DNA of 64,000 nt from Cylicocyclus nassatus (lineage: Eukaryota; Nematoda; Chromadorea; Rhabditida; Strongylidae). The position numbers and the translations under genes were made by a program. Below the pieces are notes generated by a model, which was given only the letters and a program-made list of their open reading frames with translations, was not told the DNA's origin and searched no databases. Where the stretch lies: contig CATQJL010000001.1 of assembly GCA_958299035.1 (NCBI GenBank), positions 74,793,594 to 74,857,593 of the forward strand, in the 5' to 3' direction. Position 1 is the stretch's first letter; each line of letters opens with the position of its first letter. Positions 47,260 through 57,699 of the stretch are shown one piece after another.

Positions 47260-47521
47260 TTAAGGTACCAGACACATTTCTTTATAACATTCACCAGGAA
47301 CAATAGTTCCCATCAATCTATCTTTTGCAAAACTTGTGCATCAAAGAACTTAAGAACTTAAGAACGTTTATTCACAAGTAAACTAAGATTCAAAAAATTC
47401 TTTAAACACTAGTAGGGTCTGTCATGAACCCTGGCAGCAGCCCTGCCGAATCATTATCTCCCAAACTCTCCAGGGTAAGGACCTGCCGACTGGAGAGTTA
47501 GTCAAGTGGTCTAAAAAAACT

Positions 47522-50320
47522 GTGTCTTGCGATGATGATAATTATTTTATGTTTACACAATTTCATAAAAGTAGGATAAACAATAAATACACATTAGATA
47601 ATTTCGGAAATAATCACATGACAACTGCATGTTGCTCCACATGTGTTGTTTGCAAGTTAATGGATCATAGTCCATTTATAATAAGTAGTTCAACAGGATT
47701 GAAAATTCACACTTATTGTAAGAAAAATAGTTGCTGCGAAGACAGCAACGTAATTTACTGTGTCACATGTGAAGAATGCAATAAGCAATATGTGGGAATG
47801 ACAACACGTAAACTTAAATATAGAATAAAAGAACACATCTATCATTCAAAAAAGAATGACATAGACAACTTTCTATACAATCATTTCAAAACATGTTGCA
47901 ACAAAAAAATAACCATTAAAATACCAGACAGTCTTCGAAATAACGAAAATAAAACTATATTAATGAATAAAGAATTGTTTTGGATTAAATTGCTCAATAC
48001 TGCATACCCATTCGGATTGAATGATAACATAAAAGGTTATGGAAACATATCTGATATCAATAATCCTCTCTTACATAAAGACACCCACCCTTACTACAGC
48101 TTAAAAATCATCAAAGACAGAATACGCAGCAAAAATAGAAACAAGAATAAAAACAAAGAAACATTAGACATCTTCGTTAATACTATCAACCATACAATCA
48201 CCCATCATGACATTTTCAAATATATTCATTCTTTAAAGAAAAACTTCATAAAACAAATAATCATGGCATCCTTTGATTCCGAATTTACAAACAAAATAGA
48301 ACAAAATAAAAAATTAACTACATTGAGTATTCTGTGTAAATATATGTTTCATAATGACAAAAAAGAAAAATCAAATACTAAATTTATAAATGTTAAAGTT
48401 GAATACATTCACCAAATATTAGATCAAGTTAATCTGAATAAAATTATCAATAGCACTTATATAAAGAACATTTTGGAAAACCCTAATGTAAAATACAATC
48501 CCTGTAGACTGGTATACATGTATAAAGAGCCAATATCACAAAAAATCTTCAACTACATTTCTATCCTTAATAAACTTGACGAACATAAATTAAAACAAAT
48601 TCTGTTAGAAAAATGCAATTGCAAAGAACCTGATAAAGAAAAATTTATTGACAGCAACCACGGACATATAATTACTGGAAATCTGGATATAATCAAAGAC
48701 AAGCGTTTGAAATCAATAATGAGTAAAGGCCCTAAATATAGACTACAACAAAGCACCAATAAAAAAGAAGTACTTGAATGGATACAGGCAACTGTAGAAA
48801 TGATTATGAACACATATATCAAAAAATACAAAATGAGCAATAAGAAACTCATCAACATAAAAGAATACCTTTCAAAAAAATTTCTACATAAATTAAAACC
48901 ACTTCTTTACAAATCAAGATTAAAAAACAAACATAGTTATGATTTCAATTCCAGATACTTCAAAGAACTAAGAAATAATTTCGTGATATGTCCATTAGAT
49001 AAAGCCAACAATAATTTTGGTCTGATATGTATCAAATTTTATATACAAAAATTGATGAATGAACTAAGCATTAATTTACTAGGACCAAATTTACAATTTT
49101 CACAAAATTCAACGTATGACATATACACAATGAAAAATAATACAGAAATTATCGAAAGACACAAAATTTTTTGCAATAGCAGTAAATTACATTTAGAAAA
49201 AGTTAACAACATTCCTCTCATATATGCAGTTCCAAAATTACACAAAACACCTACCAAATTTAGATTCATAACTGGTGCTACACATAGCAGTATAAAACCA
49301 CTAGCTATCGAATTGAAAATGTTTTTCACATTCATTAAAAGTCATTTCAAAAAATACTTGCAAGCTATAAAAAATAGAAATCACAATTTTAACGGATACT
49401 GGGCTATAGATAACATCAACATCAGCGAAAATCTAACAAATGTTAGCATGAAAAATATGAAGATTTTCTCTGCTGATTTTACAAATATGTTTACAAGCCT
49501 ACCCCACGATATTATAAAATCCAATATAAAAGAACTTTTACAACTATGTTTCAACAATGCAAATGAAAAATACATTATAATCAATGGAAACAATAACATT
49601 TATTATAGCAGCGATACGACACATTTGAGTACAAAATCCAGATCTTTACTTTAGTAGATTTACTATATTTAGTAGACTATATTCTAGATAATAGTTTCTG
49701 TCGCTTCAGCATTTATACATTAAAACAAAAAGTTGGAGTTCCTCAAGGTGGTAACTTCAGCCCACTATTAGCAGATCTTACACTTTCTTGGTACGAATAT
49801 AGGTATTCTATAAAAAATATCACAAACAATTTCCAAAAATACCTTATAGATATATGGATGACCTTTTACTTATTCATAACATAGAAGAAAATACTATCCA
49901 CAAGTTAGTTAAAAAAATTTACGAGCATAAACTTCAAATAGAAGCTACACACTTAAGTACTTATACCTGTAACTATCTCGACCTAAACATTGAAATATAA
50001 ACAATAAATTGATTACAAAATTATATAATAAAACTGACTATTTTAATTTTAACGTTAAAAGATTCATACATTCTACATCTAGTATCTCGTTCAACATTAA
50101 AAAGGCAACCATATATACAGAAACTCTCAGAATAGCAAGAACATGTACATACTTAAACGATTTTCTGCAAAAAATCTCACAACTCAGAGATATACTACTT
50201 AAAAATGAATATGACATAAATATAATATCATCATCAATTTTCAAAGGCTTAAATAGAAATCCATTCATACTATATAAATACAATATATTCAATGATGAAT
50301 TTAGATTGCCTTCATACCGC
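47522..50320 (+). pseudogene. GIY-YIG endonuclease-reverse transcriptase of a Naiad-type element
   Basis: The main frame runs to a TAG at 49654 (about 710 codons). Residues ~75-125 are the GIY-YIG domain: YCVTCEECNKQYVGMTTRKL with a Cys pair and a following RIKEHIYHSKK. KCNC at ~364-367 is the CxC motif, followed by GHIITGNLDIIKDKRLKSIM and KGPKYR. RT motifs are VICPLDKANNNFGLI, YAVPKLHKTPTKFRFITGA and SADFTNMFTSLPH. After a frameshift near 49650 come VGVPQGGNFSPLLADL and, after another near 49845, the catalytic YMDD (49851-49862). A third shift near 49997 leads to the C-terminal part (ETLRIARTCTYLNDFLQKIS). No in-frame UGA needs decoding. The nearest true ATG is at about 47549. Inactive. Confidence 0.85.
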
Positions 50321-51170
50321 GCCGGCAGCCGCCGCTAGCAGCCCGTAGCAGCCCGCAGCAGCCGCCAGCAGCCGCCAGCAGCCCGTAGCAGCCGCCAGCA
50401 GCCGCCAGCAGCCCGCAGCAGCCTGCAGCAGCCGCTGGCCGCTTTTGTTAAAGAGGCGCAAAATCATCAGAATCATCAGAATCTTACTACTTTGAGTGCT
50501 CCTGCCTACGCTTTTCATCTTACACGCTTTTTCTTCTGTTACCGCCAGTGTGTAGCTCGACTTTGCATATTACATTTGTGTTCATTGTTCTGCTGTCGCT
50601 CAGCGCATCCTATCGGTGCCCAAATTTCACTTTTGCAAACTGTCTTGTCTAAAACGAATGTGAGTCATTGTCAAAATTGAGAGAACCCACCCGCGAATCA
50701 ACTCGGCGAAATTGCGAAATAGTAGAATGCAATGCAGATGTGCACCGATAGCCAAGAAAAACATTGAAGCAAAAGCATACTCAAAAAGTAAACAAATTGC
50801 ACACCTGCAGGAACTGGACGCATTCAAAGTCAGGAGTCACACCGGAAAGAATCTTCTGCAAACTATGGTTCAAAACAGGATGACCATGGGCGGCATTGTA
50901 ATGAAATGGACACAAATATGATTTGTGAGATCGAACTACCCACTGGCAACAACAGAAGAATAGGCAGGAGCACTTAAAGTAGTTTTTTAATGATTCTGCG
51001 CTTCTATAACAAAAGCGGCCAGCGGCCGCTACGGGCTGCTGCGGGCTGCTGGCGGCTGCTGGCGGCTGCTACGGGCTGCTACGGGCTGCTGGCGGCTGCT
51101 ACGGGCTGCTACGGGCTGCTGGCGGCTGCTACGGGCTGCTAGCGGCGGCTGCCGGCGCGGTATGAAGGCA
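50307..51170. mobile_element. GC-rich foldback inserted in the Penelope-like element
   Basis: Ends TGCCTTCATACCGCGCCGGC and its complement. Subterminal arms are tandem arrays of GCAGCCGCCA / GCAGCCCGTA decamers (50330-50445 and 51020-51140). The ~570-bp centre is ordinary sequence with one 69-aa plus-strand frame (50712-50921, KKNIEAKAYSKSKQIAHLQE) that could be captured DNA. No target duplication is clear. Confidence 0.75.
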
Positions 51171-51422
51171 CCCTTAAGAAACTGAGTCAAAAAATATATT
51201 ATAAAATATAAACATAAATTGTATCAACCGATATATATGAAACGAAGTATGAATGATATATTCAACACAAATGATAATACAATGAAAATGAACAAGTCAA
51301 GACAAGTCCATTCTTACTTTGCAACACAGAAGATCACACGACAGAAAAGAAGAATTGGACGACAATCGGAGTGTAAGTTGAGTTTTACAATTTTTTCAAA
51401 ATAATTTCTTTGGAAAATAAAA

Positions 51423-51504
51423 CTAGACCCTCTCTCCTTACTGAAGAGTCCCGGAGAGGGTCTAGATCTCAAAACTCCGTCTAAGGAAAGGGACGAAACG
51501 GAGT
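51423..51504 (+). ncRNA. Rearranged, pseudoknotted hammerhead-like RNA
   Basis: Hairpin 1: CTAGACCCTCTC (51423-51434) pairs with GAGAGGGTCTAG (51454-51465); its loop is CCTTA-CTGAAGA-GTCCC (51436-51452). Hairpin 2: ACTCCG (51474-51479) pairs with CGGAGT (51499-51504); its loop is TC-TAAGG-AAA-GGGAC-GAAA. CCTTA pairs with TAAGG (stem I), GTCCC with GGGAC (stem II), ACTCCG with CGGAGT (stem III). CTGAAGA, GAAAC and GTC stand exactly where the hammerhead core needs them, but the strand order is not canonical. The scissile position would follow C51481. Confidence 0.5.
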
Positions 51505-51530
51505 AACAAATTAAAAAACTATCTTTCTTA

Positions 51531-52890
51531 TTACTACATCAGTCGAAACCCGTCACCGTAATCGTTAGGAATCAGTTCATGTCTGTTGATTGGATGCCAC
51601 TGTATTGAGCAAAACAAGAAAAACATCTATTGTTCATGGAACAAAAACCAATCTTAAAACTGTCTAAAACGATGGATATCCCAAGTGAATAATTTTTTCT
51701 CTTATGAGCAGGATCGGGGTAGCAACTGCGAAAATAATCAACAATCACATGGAAAGAGAGCAAACAGATTAGCATTTCTCGAGGTTTTAAGGCAATGAAA
51801 AACAGATTGACAGCTTTAGACACTTTCTATCAACATCGCTATATATCACTTTCCATCGGCTGTTGCGATGAACGAAATAATGTTATTTTCTGATGTCAGT
51901 TTTATAAAGTGAGGTTGCAGTCATCTGACAGGGGCTGAAAAAAAAAATCAAGCTGCAGAGCAGCCCTTGCAGACTTACTAATAAAGGAAGGAAATCAAGA
52001 GTTGTGGTAAATGTGGAAATTTATATCATTAGACGGTCTTTGAGCGCTAATTTCGAACTCATGGTTTTTACCAGGTCCAACTTTGGCAAATTTTCACTAT
52101 CTTCTTTCTTGACTTTTACGAAAGCTTCGATAGCAGTCAGATAGATCAAACAAAGTGTAATTTAATGGAACTTTTCGGCAATTTCAACTGGCTTCTCAGT
52201 ATTTTTTGAGATAACTTTTCCAGAAGTCTTCACTTTTTCAAAGTCACAAAACACACAAACGCTCCGAACATTAACAAATCATCAGATTTCGACACTTTAA
52301 AAGTTGTTCATGATTGTCCACTATTTTTGCAAAGCAAGTGAGTGTTTACCGCTTCGAAATAAAAGATTTCGTATTTTACGTGTACACTCTTAGGCGGCTT
52401 CAAAATCAAGAATTATGGAAATTTCATCGCCAAAACTCTCCAAAAATTGGGGAGAAAGATACTCAATAGAAAGAGGAGGAAAAGCTGCATCGAATCACCT
52501 TAGTTGTGCGCCGTTTTGTGTTCTATAGTTCTTGGCATTGTCAAGAGTGGAATTTGATAGCATCAGAGAAATAATTCTAAAGAATTTTTAAGGCTAGCTA
52601 CATATGCCGAAAAATTGCATTAAATTGCACTTTGTTTACTCTATCTGACTGCTATCAAAGCTTCTACAAAAGTGAAAAAGAAGACTTGAAAAATTGCTAA
52701 GTTTGGACATGGTAAGAGCCATGGGTTCTAAATTCCGGCCATCATCTCACTGAACACAAGAGCAAGCGAAACAATATTATGACAGTTGAAAAGAGGAAGA
52801 AAAGCTGCGTCGGACAGTGCCTGAATCGTTTCCCTATCTTCATTCCACATGTTTTTATGATAGGTTGGAACGGAAAGAACTTTCGGAACG
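51531..52890. other. Non-coding interval
   Basis: No gene supported. The stretch near 52130-52160 (TCAGATAGATCAAACAAAGT) is mirrored near 52630-52660, suggesting a diverged foldback centred around 52390. Confidence 0.4.
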
Positions 52891-52898
52891 ACTGAATA

Positions 52899-53470
52899 TT
52901 AGGTTTTCCCGAAGTTCTGTCGTTTCAATTATAGAAATTTGTAAGTTTTCGCTCTCTTGACGGATTTGTTTCTTTGTAATTTTATTAGAAAGAAGAAATA
53001 TTCCTCTTTTTAGTCGAATCTTGATAACCTTTTGCTTTGCACACTTTACGGAGATAAAATTGGAATAGGAAGAGCATTCAAGCTTCGATCATTTAATTTC
53101 AGCTCGCAACAAACAGGAATGATCTGAAATTGTCGGGCATAACTTTTATGACCTGCTTTTCGCAAATGAGAGAAATTTGTGCTATTCAATCGTTCCTGCA
53201 AAAATTGCAATTAACGGGAAAAGTGACAATCAAATCAATTTTGGCGTTTTCTGTTATAAGGTCGAAAGTCACAACTTCTCTCATAAACTTCCAAACAGCG
53301 CGATTTTTTCTCAGTCACAAAGTATAAGTCATAGAACTTATGCTCTGACAATTTCAATTTTTCGCAACATCCCAGATTTACTGCGAGCTAACTTGAAATG
53401 ATCGAAGCTTGAATGCTCTTCCTATTCCATATTTATCTCTGTAACCAGTGAATAGCAAAAGCTCATCAAG
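52899..53470. mobile_element. Truncated mariner-type foldback (family C)
   Basis: Left end TTAGGTTTTCCCGAAGTTCT after TA; arms match over TTCAAGCTTCGATCATTT and its complement. The right terminus is missing. Related to 23578 and 28987. A further terminus-like pair lies just upstream at 52860-52896. Confidence 0.65.
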
Positions 53471-53639
53471 TTAAATTGCAAAGAGGGTACCCTTGTAAGA
53501 AATACGCAACTTACGTGCTAGACGCATTTGATTTTTCATGGATTTACTTGTAGCTGATGATATAGCTTTGTAAGAGCTTAGCTAGCTTGTCAGTTTTGTT
53601 CTTGATTTTCAGATCAGAGCACCTTGAATGGTTCGTCTT

Positions 53640-53990
53640 CACGTGGCGTGCGCGCCTTAGCCGCAAAAGTTTTTTGTCCCTGTCCCTCGCTTCAGACATT
53701 TACGATCTTCTTGGCTGTCGTAGTCGGTAGCTGCGTCCACTAGTTCCGAGGACGAAAACCGTATCCGGATAATTTTTCAGCTGGTCCATCGCAAACGTCT
53801 GCCCGTCTGGTTGGGTCTTCCTCGGGAATCGGCTTCGCGAGGGAAACCATCCAAGTTCTTTGTATCTCCATCTGTTGTCTCTTTCTCATAATGTGGCCGG
53901 CCCATATGTGCTTCGCTTTTCAGCGTAGTAAAATACTCTTGCAGTACGCGTCTCGTAATACCATTTCTAAGCAACAAAGCAGATACATTT
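53640..53990 (-). pseudogene. Decayed 3' end of a non-LTR retrotransposon
   Basis: On the minus strand, frames with several shifts read KAKHIWAGHIMRKRQQMEIQ and PEEDPTRRADVC. This resembles the RWAGHIMRRxDxRWT and GRPPxRWxDV segments of RTE-type proteins just before their stop. No RT domain remains. Confidence 0.45.
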
Positions 53991-54233
53991 TTATTGATTT
54001 GAAATGGATATGAGTACTTGTTACGGTGTACAAAAAATCAAGGCAAAATGACCGTTGCTCACAAAACCCGTAGGAGGGACACGGAAATCAAATGTGTTAT
54101 ACCGGAAACCGAGATCTGTCTTGAAATAAAATACTGAGAAACAAATAATGCCCTAACCCGTGAAGAGATATGAAGTCAAGCAAAAGAAAGAAGATGAAAA
54201 ACGTAATGAAATGTCTGTAGTTATTATGCGATG

Positions 54234-57181
54234 TCATGAAGCCATCGAGTAAAATCTCGGCGATTCCTCAGGCAAAGTTAATGCAGGTTCATCCTCTTCT
54301 TTGATTGTTGGCAAAGGTTCAAACTGGGTGAGGTGCGATAAGAGTAGTGTTCTGAAATTTAAATTATAAGCGAGAAATTTTTTGCAAAGTAAGAGTTTTT
54401 CATGCCCTTGAAAAGCAGCATTCGATAGTTTCCGTTTTATGAAAACATTTCTATTTTTTTGTAAAGTCCCGTTTTTATGACTGTAGTAAGATTGCTTGAT
54501 TACCCGCTGAAGACGTCTACATGAAGAAATGTAGAATTTGCGTATGCCTTTCTAAACAAATGCATGACGCTGATAAGCAAAGAATAAATAAACTATTGAA
54601 AATATTGCCATTTGAAGTTTACTATATTTTTAAAGAAGTAAAACATTGCAAAAGTAGGGGCACAATTTTTAATTTTCAAAATTTTTCACTAATTGGTCTC
54701 TAAAAACCGTACCAACTTTTAGAAACATCCAATATTCATGGCATGCAAGTCAAAGAGTAGAAGAAGCTGAACAGCTTGCTTTTTTCAGAAACTCAACCTA
54801 AATTCACCTTCGCTCAAATCAGTCTCTTGACGTAATCTACAAATTCCAGTTTTTAGTGATTTTCAGAAATTTATACCGCGAACAGAGCTAAGCACAAATT
54901 ATTTTATACTAGAAACAAAAATCTCATTCTCATTATGCTCTCTATTAAGCACAGATTTTTAAAAAAGAAAGGCGGTGGCTTTCCCTAAAATCTGGGGCCT
55001 TTATTTTCAAGATCGAATCTGCTAAAAAGTGCGGATGCTTTGTTGAAAAATACTTGTTCCAAATTACAGTGCACAAGCTATTATATCCACTCAACTCTCG
55101 TTCAATGACTTGATTTATAAATTTTGCAGGCAGTATTCTCAAACTCTTTTCCTGCAAATGTTTCCGCAATTTTCAAGAGATAAAACATTATGAACAATAG
55201 GCTAAGCTGTATGCAGTTTTTGTACACAAATCTCTCTGATTTTTGATCTTGAAAATCTTAAGAAACTTCATGGCTGCGGTGAAAACTAAAGCACAACCCT
55301 TTTTTTGTACTTTGGACATAATAAAACTACTCAGAATAAGATACTTACTGCTGCCGCTGCTTTTTCCTCTCCTCGTAAATTTGAGCCGGGCACATTTTCG
55401 ATTGAACATGATCTAAAAATGAAGCTGTTAGGAAGTCACAAGACTGAATGAGAGAATGAATGGAAGGTTATAGGATTGATATAGTGGCTGCTTCTGCTTA
55501 ATTCCAACATTTCTGCTTCAATAAAAAATTGTTTCAGCAGATGCTCTTACAAATGCTCTCTTTTTGTTATAGCTCGGCAAATCGGCGTTTTCCCAAATGC
55601 TTATGTGAGAAATGTTGAATGGAAATATATGCAGCAAACTTTTCAAAAAAAACAGTACTTCGCTATATATTTCTCCTACTTTAAAGTAGCGGCTACATGA
55701 TAGTGTAATGGAAATTCAGAACTACAAATCAGTCAAAGTCAACAAGTGCAAGTTTAGCCAATAATAGGGAACCAAGCTGGTTTTTCAGGCAATGAATGAG
55801 AAACTCCGAGGGACCCTATAGGGACTCATACTTTGCTGAAATAAGCCCAAAGGCGCCCAAAAGCGCCAGAAAGAGCCTGAACGCGAATTCTTACATTATT
55901 TTAATGTGCAGACGACAGAAAATGAAGCAAAAAGACTCGTTTACGAAATCAACACACTTGCTTTAGTGCCAAAACTTGCGCGCGGAAGGGGGCGTTCCGG
56001 CTCTTTCTGGCGCTTTTGGGCTTTTTGGTCTTTTTTGGACCTTTTTCGGCGAAGTATGACGGGTCCCCGAGCTGTTGGATGACTGAGCTTAACCAAGGTT
56101 ATGAAAGTGGTGGTCGCTTTTGAGTCAAATTGTGTTTGCCGCCTTTAATAAAACTCGAACAGATTTGAAATTCTCGCAAACGTGTTACTAAGCAGATCTA
56201 TGAGGATGAGGTATTTGTCATATCTCAAATATCTAGACAAAAAATATTTCGATTAATGCACGCGGTGTTCGTCAGCTGTCATCTTCATAGTACATTAAGT
56301 GCAAAGGCACCGCTGCTTAAGAATATTTTTGACGGATCTTAGGAACACATGCTGACCAAGACAGATTAGTCATACTTTAGTGACGACGTTACGAAGCTTT
56401 GTGTAAAGTTTCATTGGGTAAAATGATGAATTGATAAGGCTAGCAATAATTTTTGATAGGGTGCAAACTCAGCTTCATCAAATATAAGTTTAGTTTTTAT
56501 GATTATGCGCTCTTGTAAGATTTATGTCAATCGAAAGCAAGAAATAGGGCCCATAGAGCTCCCACTTTTTACGAGTTTCGCTTTCTGCTTTAGGCTTTTT
56601 ACGAGTTATTTCTTAGCATTACGGCTCAAATATAGAACTTGAGAATGTTGATGTTGGCTGCCTCATGTTTCAAGGAGCATACTTCGCGCGATTTAAGTCG
56701 CGACGCGATTTGGCAATTCGCCGGAAGTCCTCAGATCCAACACTAACAACCTGCACATGAATAGTGTGTATAACATACGTGGATTGATGAAATGCCCTAT
56801 CTTCTGTACATTAAAATTATGCTTACAGTGAGTTATGGACAGTTGGAATATTGCCAAATCGCGTCCCGACTGAAATAGCGTGAAGTATGTCCGGCCCTTT
56901 AGAGAGTTTTTAGAAATTTTAGGTAAAAAAGTGGGCTTGATGTAGAAAGATAAGACTAGAGTGAGACGAGTGCCACCACGTGATGAAGACAGAGAAATGC
57001 AAGATCTCAATGTCGAGAAGAAAACTTTTAGCTGACAATACAATCAAAAAACTACAACAGAGCAGTTTGCCAATGAAAAAAAACCATAAATTAAGAAGAA
57101 AAAAGAATAACACAAGAACTCACTTCCTCTGCCAAACAGCTTCACCAGCTTAATAAAGAAGTTTTTCCTCCTCATTGACAT
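54234..57181 (-). CDS. Small paralogous protein, copy 1 (79 aa, 3 exons)
   Basis: Minus strand: exon 1 57181-57124, exon 2 55412-55349, exon 3 54351-54234; phases 1 and 2. Exon 1 reads MSMRRKNFFIKLVKLFGRG, exon 2 HVQSKMCPAQIYEERKKQRQ, exon 3 TLLLSHLTQFEPLPTIKEED and ends RFYSMAS. It is the closest relative of copy 2 across exons 1 and 2; exon 3 tails have diverged. No signal peptide, transmembrane segment or known domain. Introns (1.7 and 1.0 kb) contain a foldback (55808-56077) and a fragment related to the Tc1-like element at 8997. A GC-box-like motif stands ~150 bp upstream. All three exons are open and spliceable, so it is likely functional. Confidence 0.75.
55808..56077. mobile_element. 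Foldback element, ~270 bp
   Basis: Left GAGGGACCC ... CTCATACTTTGCTGAAA, right TTCGGCGAAGTATGACGGGT; inner arms CCAAAAGCGCCAGAAAGAGC and its complement. It lies in intron 1 of gene copy 1. Confidence 0.65.
56675..56900. repeat. Fragment related to the Tc1-like foldback at 8997
   Basis: GCATACTTCGCGCGATTTAA, GCGATTTGGCAATTCGCCGG and, inverted, GCCAAATCGCGTCCCGACTG match the interior subrepeats of the element at 8997-9920. Confidence 0.6.
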
Positions 57182-57308
57182 TGCAATTATCGATCAATTA
57201 CAGGAAATGATCAGAAAGAATTGTTATCGACTGACTAAGACTTTCAAGACTTCTGAGCAGCAAAGTAAAGGTGCGAAGAGTAAGCACTAGAAAGCGGAAC
57301 TAGTCTGA

Positions 57309-57340
57309 GGGCGGAGCGAGAGCGCTGCAGGTTCCGCCCT
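57309..57340 (-). promoter_or_regulatory. GC-box-like motifs between copy 1 and a divergent ORF
   Basis: AGGGCGGAAC on the minus strand (57340-57331) and GGGCGGAGCG on the plus strand (57310-57319), about 130-160 bp before the copy-1 ATG. The open frame at 57344 begins just beyond, so the region could serve both directions. Confidence 0.4.
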
Positions 57341-57343
57341 GCG

Positions 57344-57628
57344 GTGGCTATCAAGAACAACAGGGACAGGGCCGAGGAGCAAATACCTTCAGAAAACTCC
57401 TCCTCCTCAGACAACGGTCCATTGGCACACATGTTGTTGAGCATTCTGTTAGGACCAGAGGGCCGGGGAAGGGATCAACTGCCGCATCTGTTTCCCTACC
57501 CCAAGAATAGCAACGAAGACAACGAAAAAATTGTATCCCAATCGATGATGAAGGAATGGTTTGGTTATATCTATGTGTATAGTATGAAGAGTTTGACAAA
57601 GCTACAAATAACAAGGGTTGAAGCATGA
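57344..57628 (+). CDS. Possible small gene or last exon, divergent from copy 1
   Basis: An open frame reads SENSSSSDNGPLAHMLLSIL, LGPEGRGRDQLPHLFPYPKN and EWFGYIYVYSMKSLTKLQIT to a TGA at 57626-57628. The frame has no proper initiating ATG upstream (the first in-frame ATG is at about 57431), so it may be a 3' exon joined at an AG such as 57329-57330 or 57391-57392. An AATAAA at 57686-57691, 58 bp after the stop, supports a real 3' end. The family is not recognised. Confidence 0.4.
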   Translation: MAIKNNRDRAEEQIPSENSSSSDNGPLAHMLLSILLGPEGRGRDQLPHLFPYPKNSNEDNEKIVSQSMMKEWFGYIYVYSMKSLTKLQITRVEA

Positions 57629-57685
57629 TCTGGTACTGGTGGTGTTTTCGAGATTGCATTAACTTGATCTGTTTTATTTGTTCAA

Positions 57686-57691
57686 AATAAA
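57686..57691 (+). terminator. Poly(A) signal after the 57344 ORF
   Basis: AATAAA 58 bp past the stop, well placed for a short 3'UTR. Confidence 0.4.
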
Positions 57692-57699
57692 AGGGAATA

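Larger units (their letters stand above)
47387..51530 (+). mobile_element. Penelope-like element, Naiad type, with internal insertion
   Basis: One long coding region with an N-terminal GIY-YIG domain, a CxC linker and a C-terminal reverse transcriptase, then a non-coding 3' part with strong hairpins (51423-51504). The foldback at 50307-51170 splits it near the end of the RT frame. Base composition (A-rich coding strand) differs from neighbouring sequence. Boundaries are approximate because no direct repeats were found; the frame is open back to 47387 without an ATG, so the 5' end is probably truncated. Confidence 0.8.

Noticed and set aside
47522..49654. Selenocysteine-containing Naiad protein
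   Set aside because: Breaks in the frame are a TAG and frameshifts, not in-frame TGA codons in Cys positions.
54521..54703. 60-aa plus-strand ORF (CRICVCLSKQMHDADKQRIN)
   Set aside because: Lies antisense in intron 2 of gene copy 1 with no splice or homology support.
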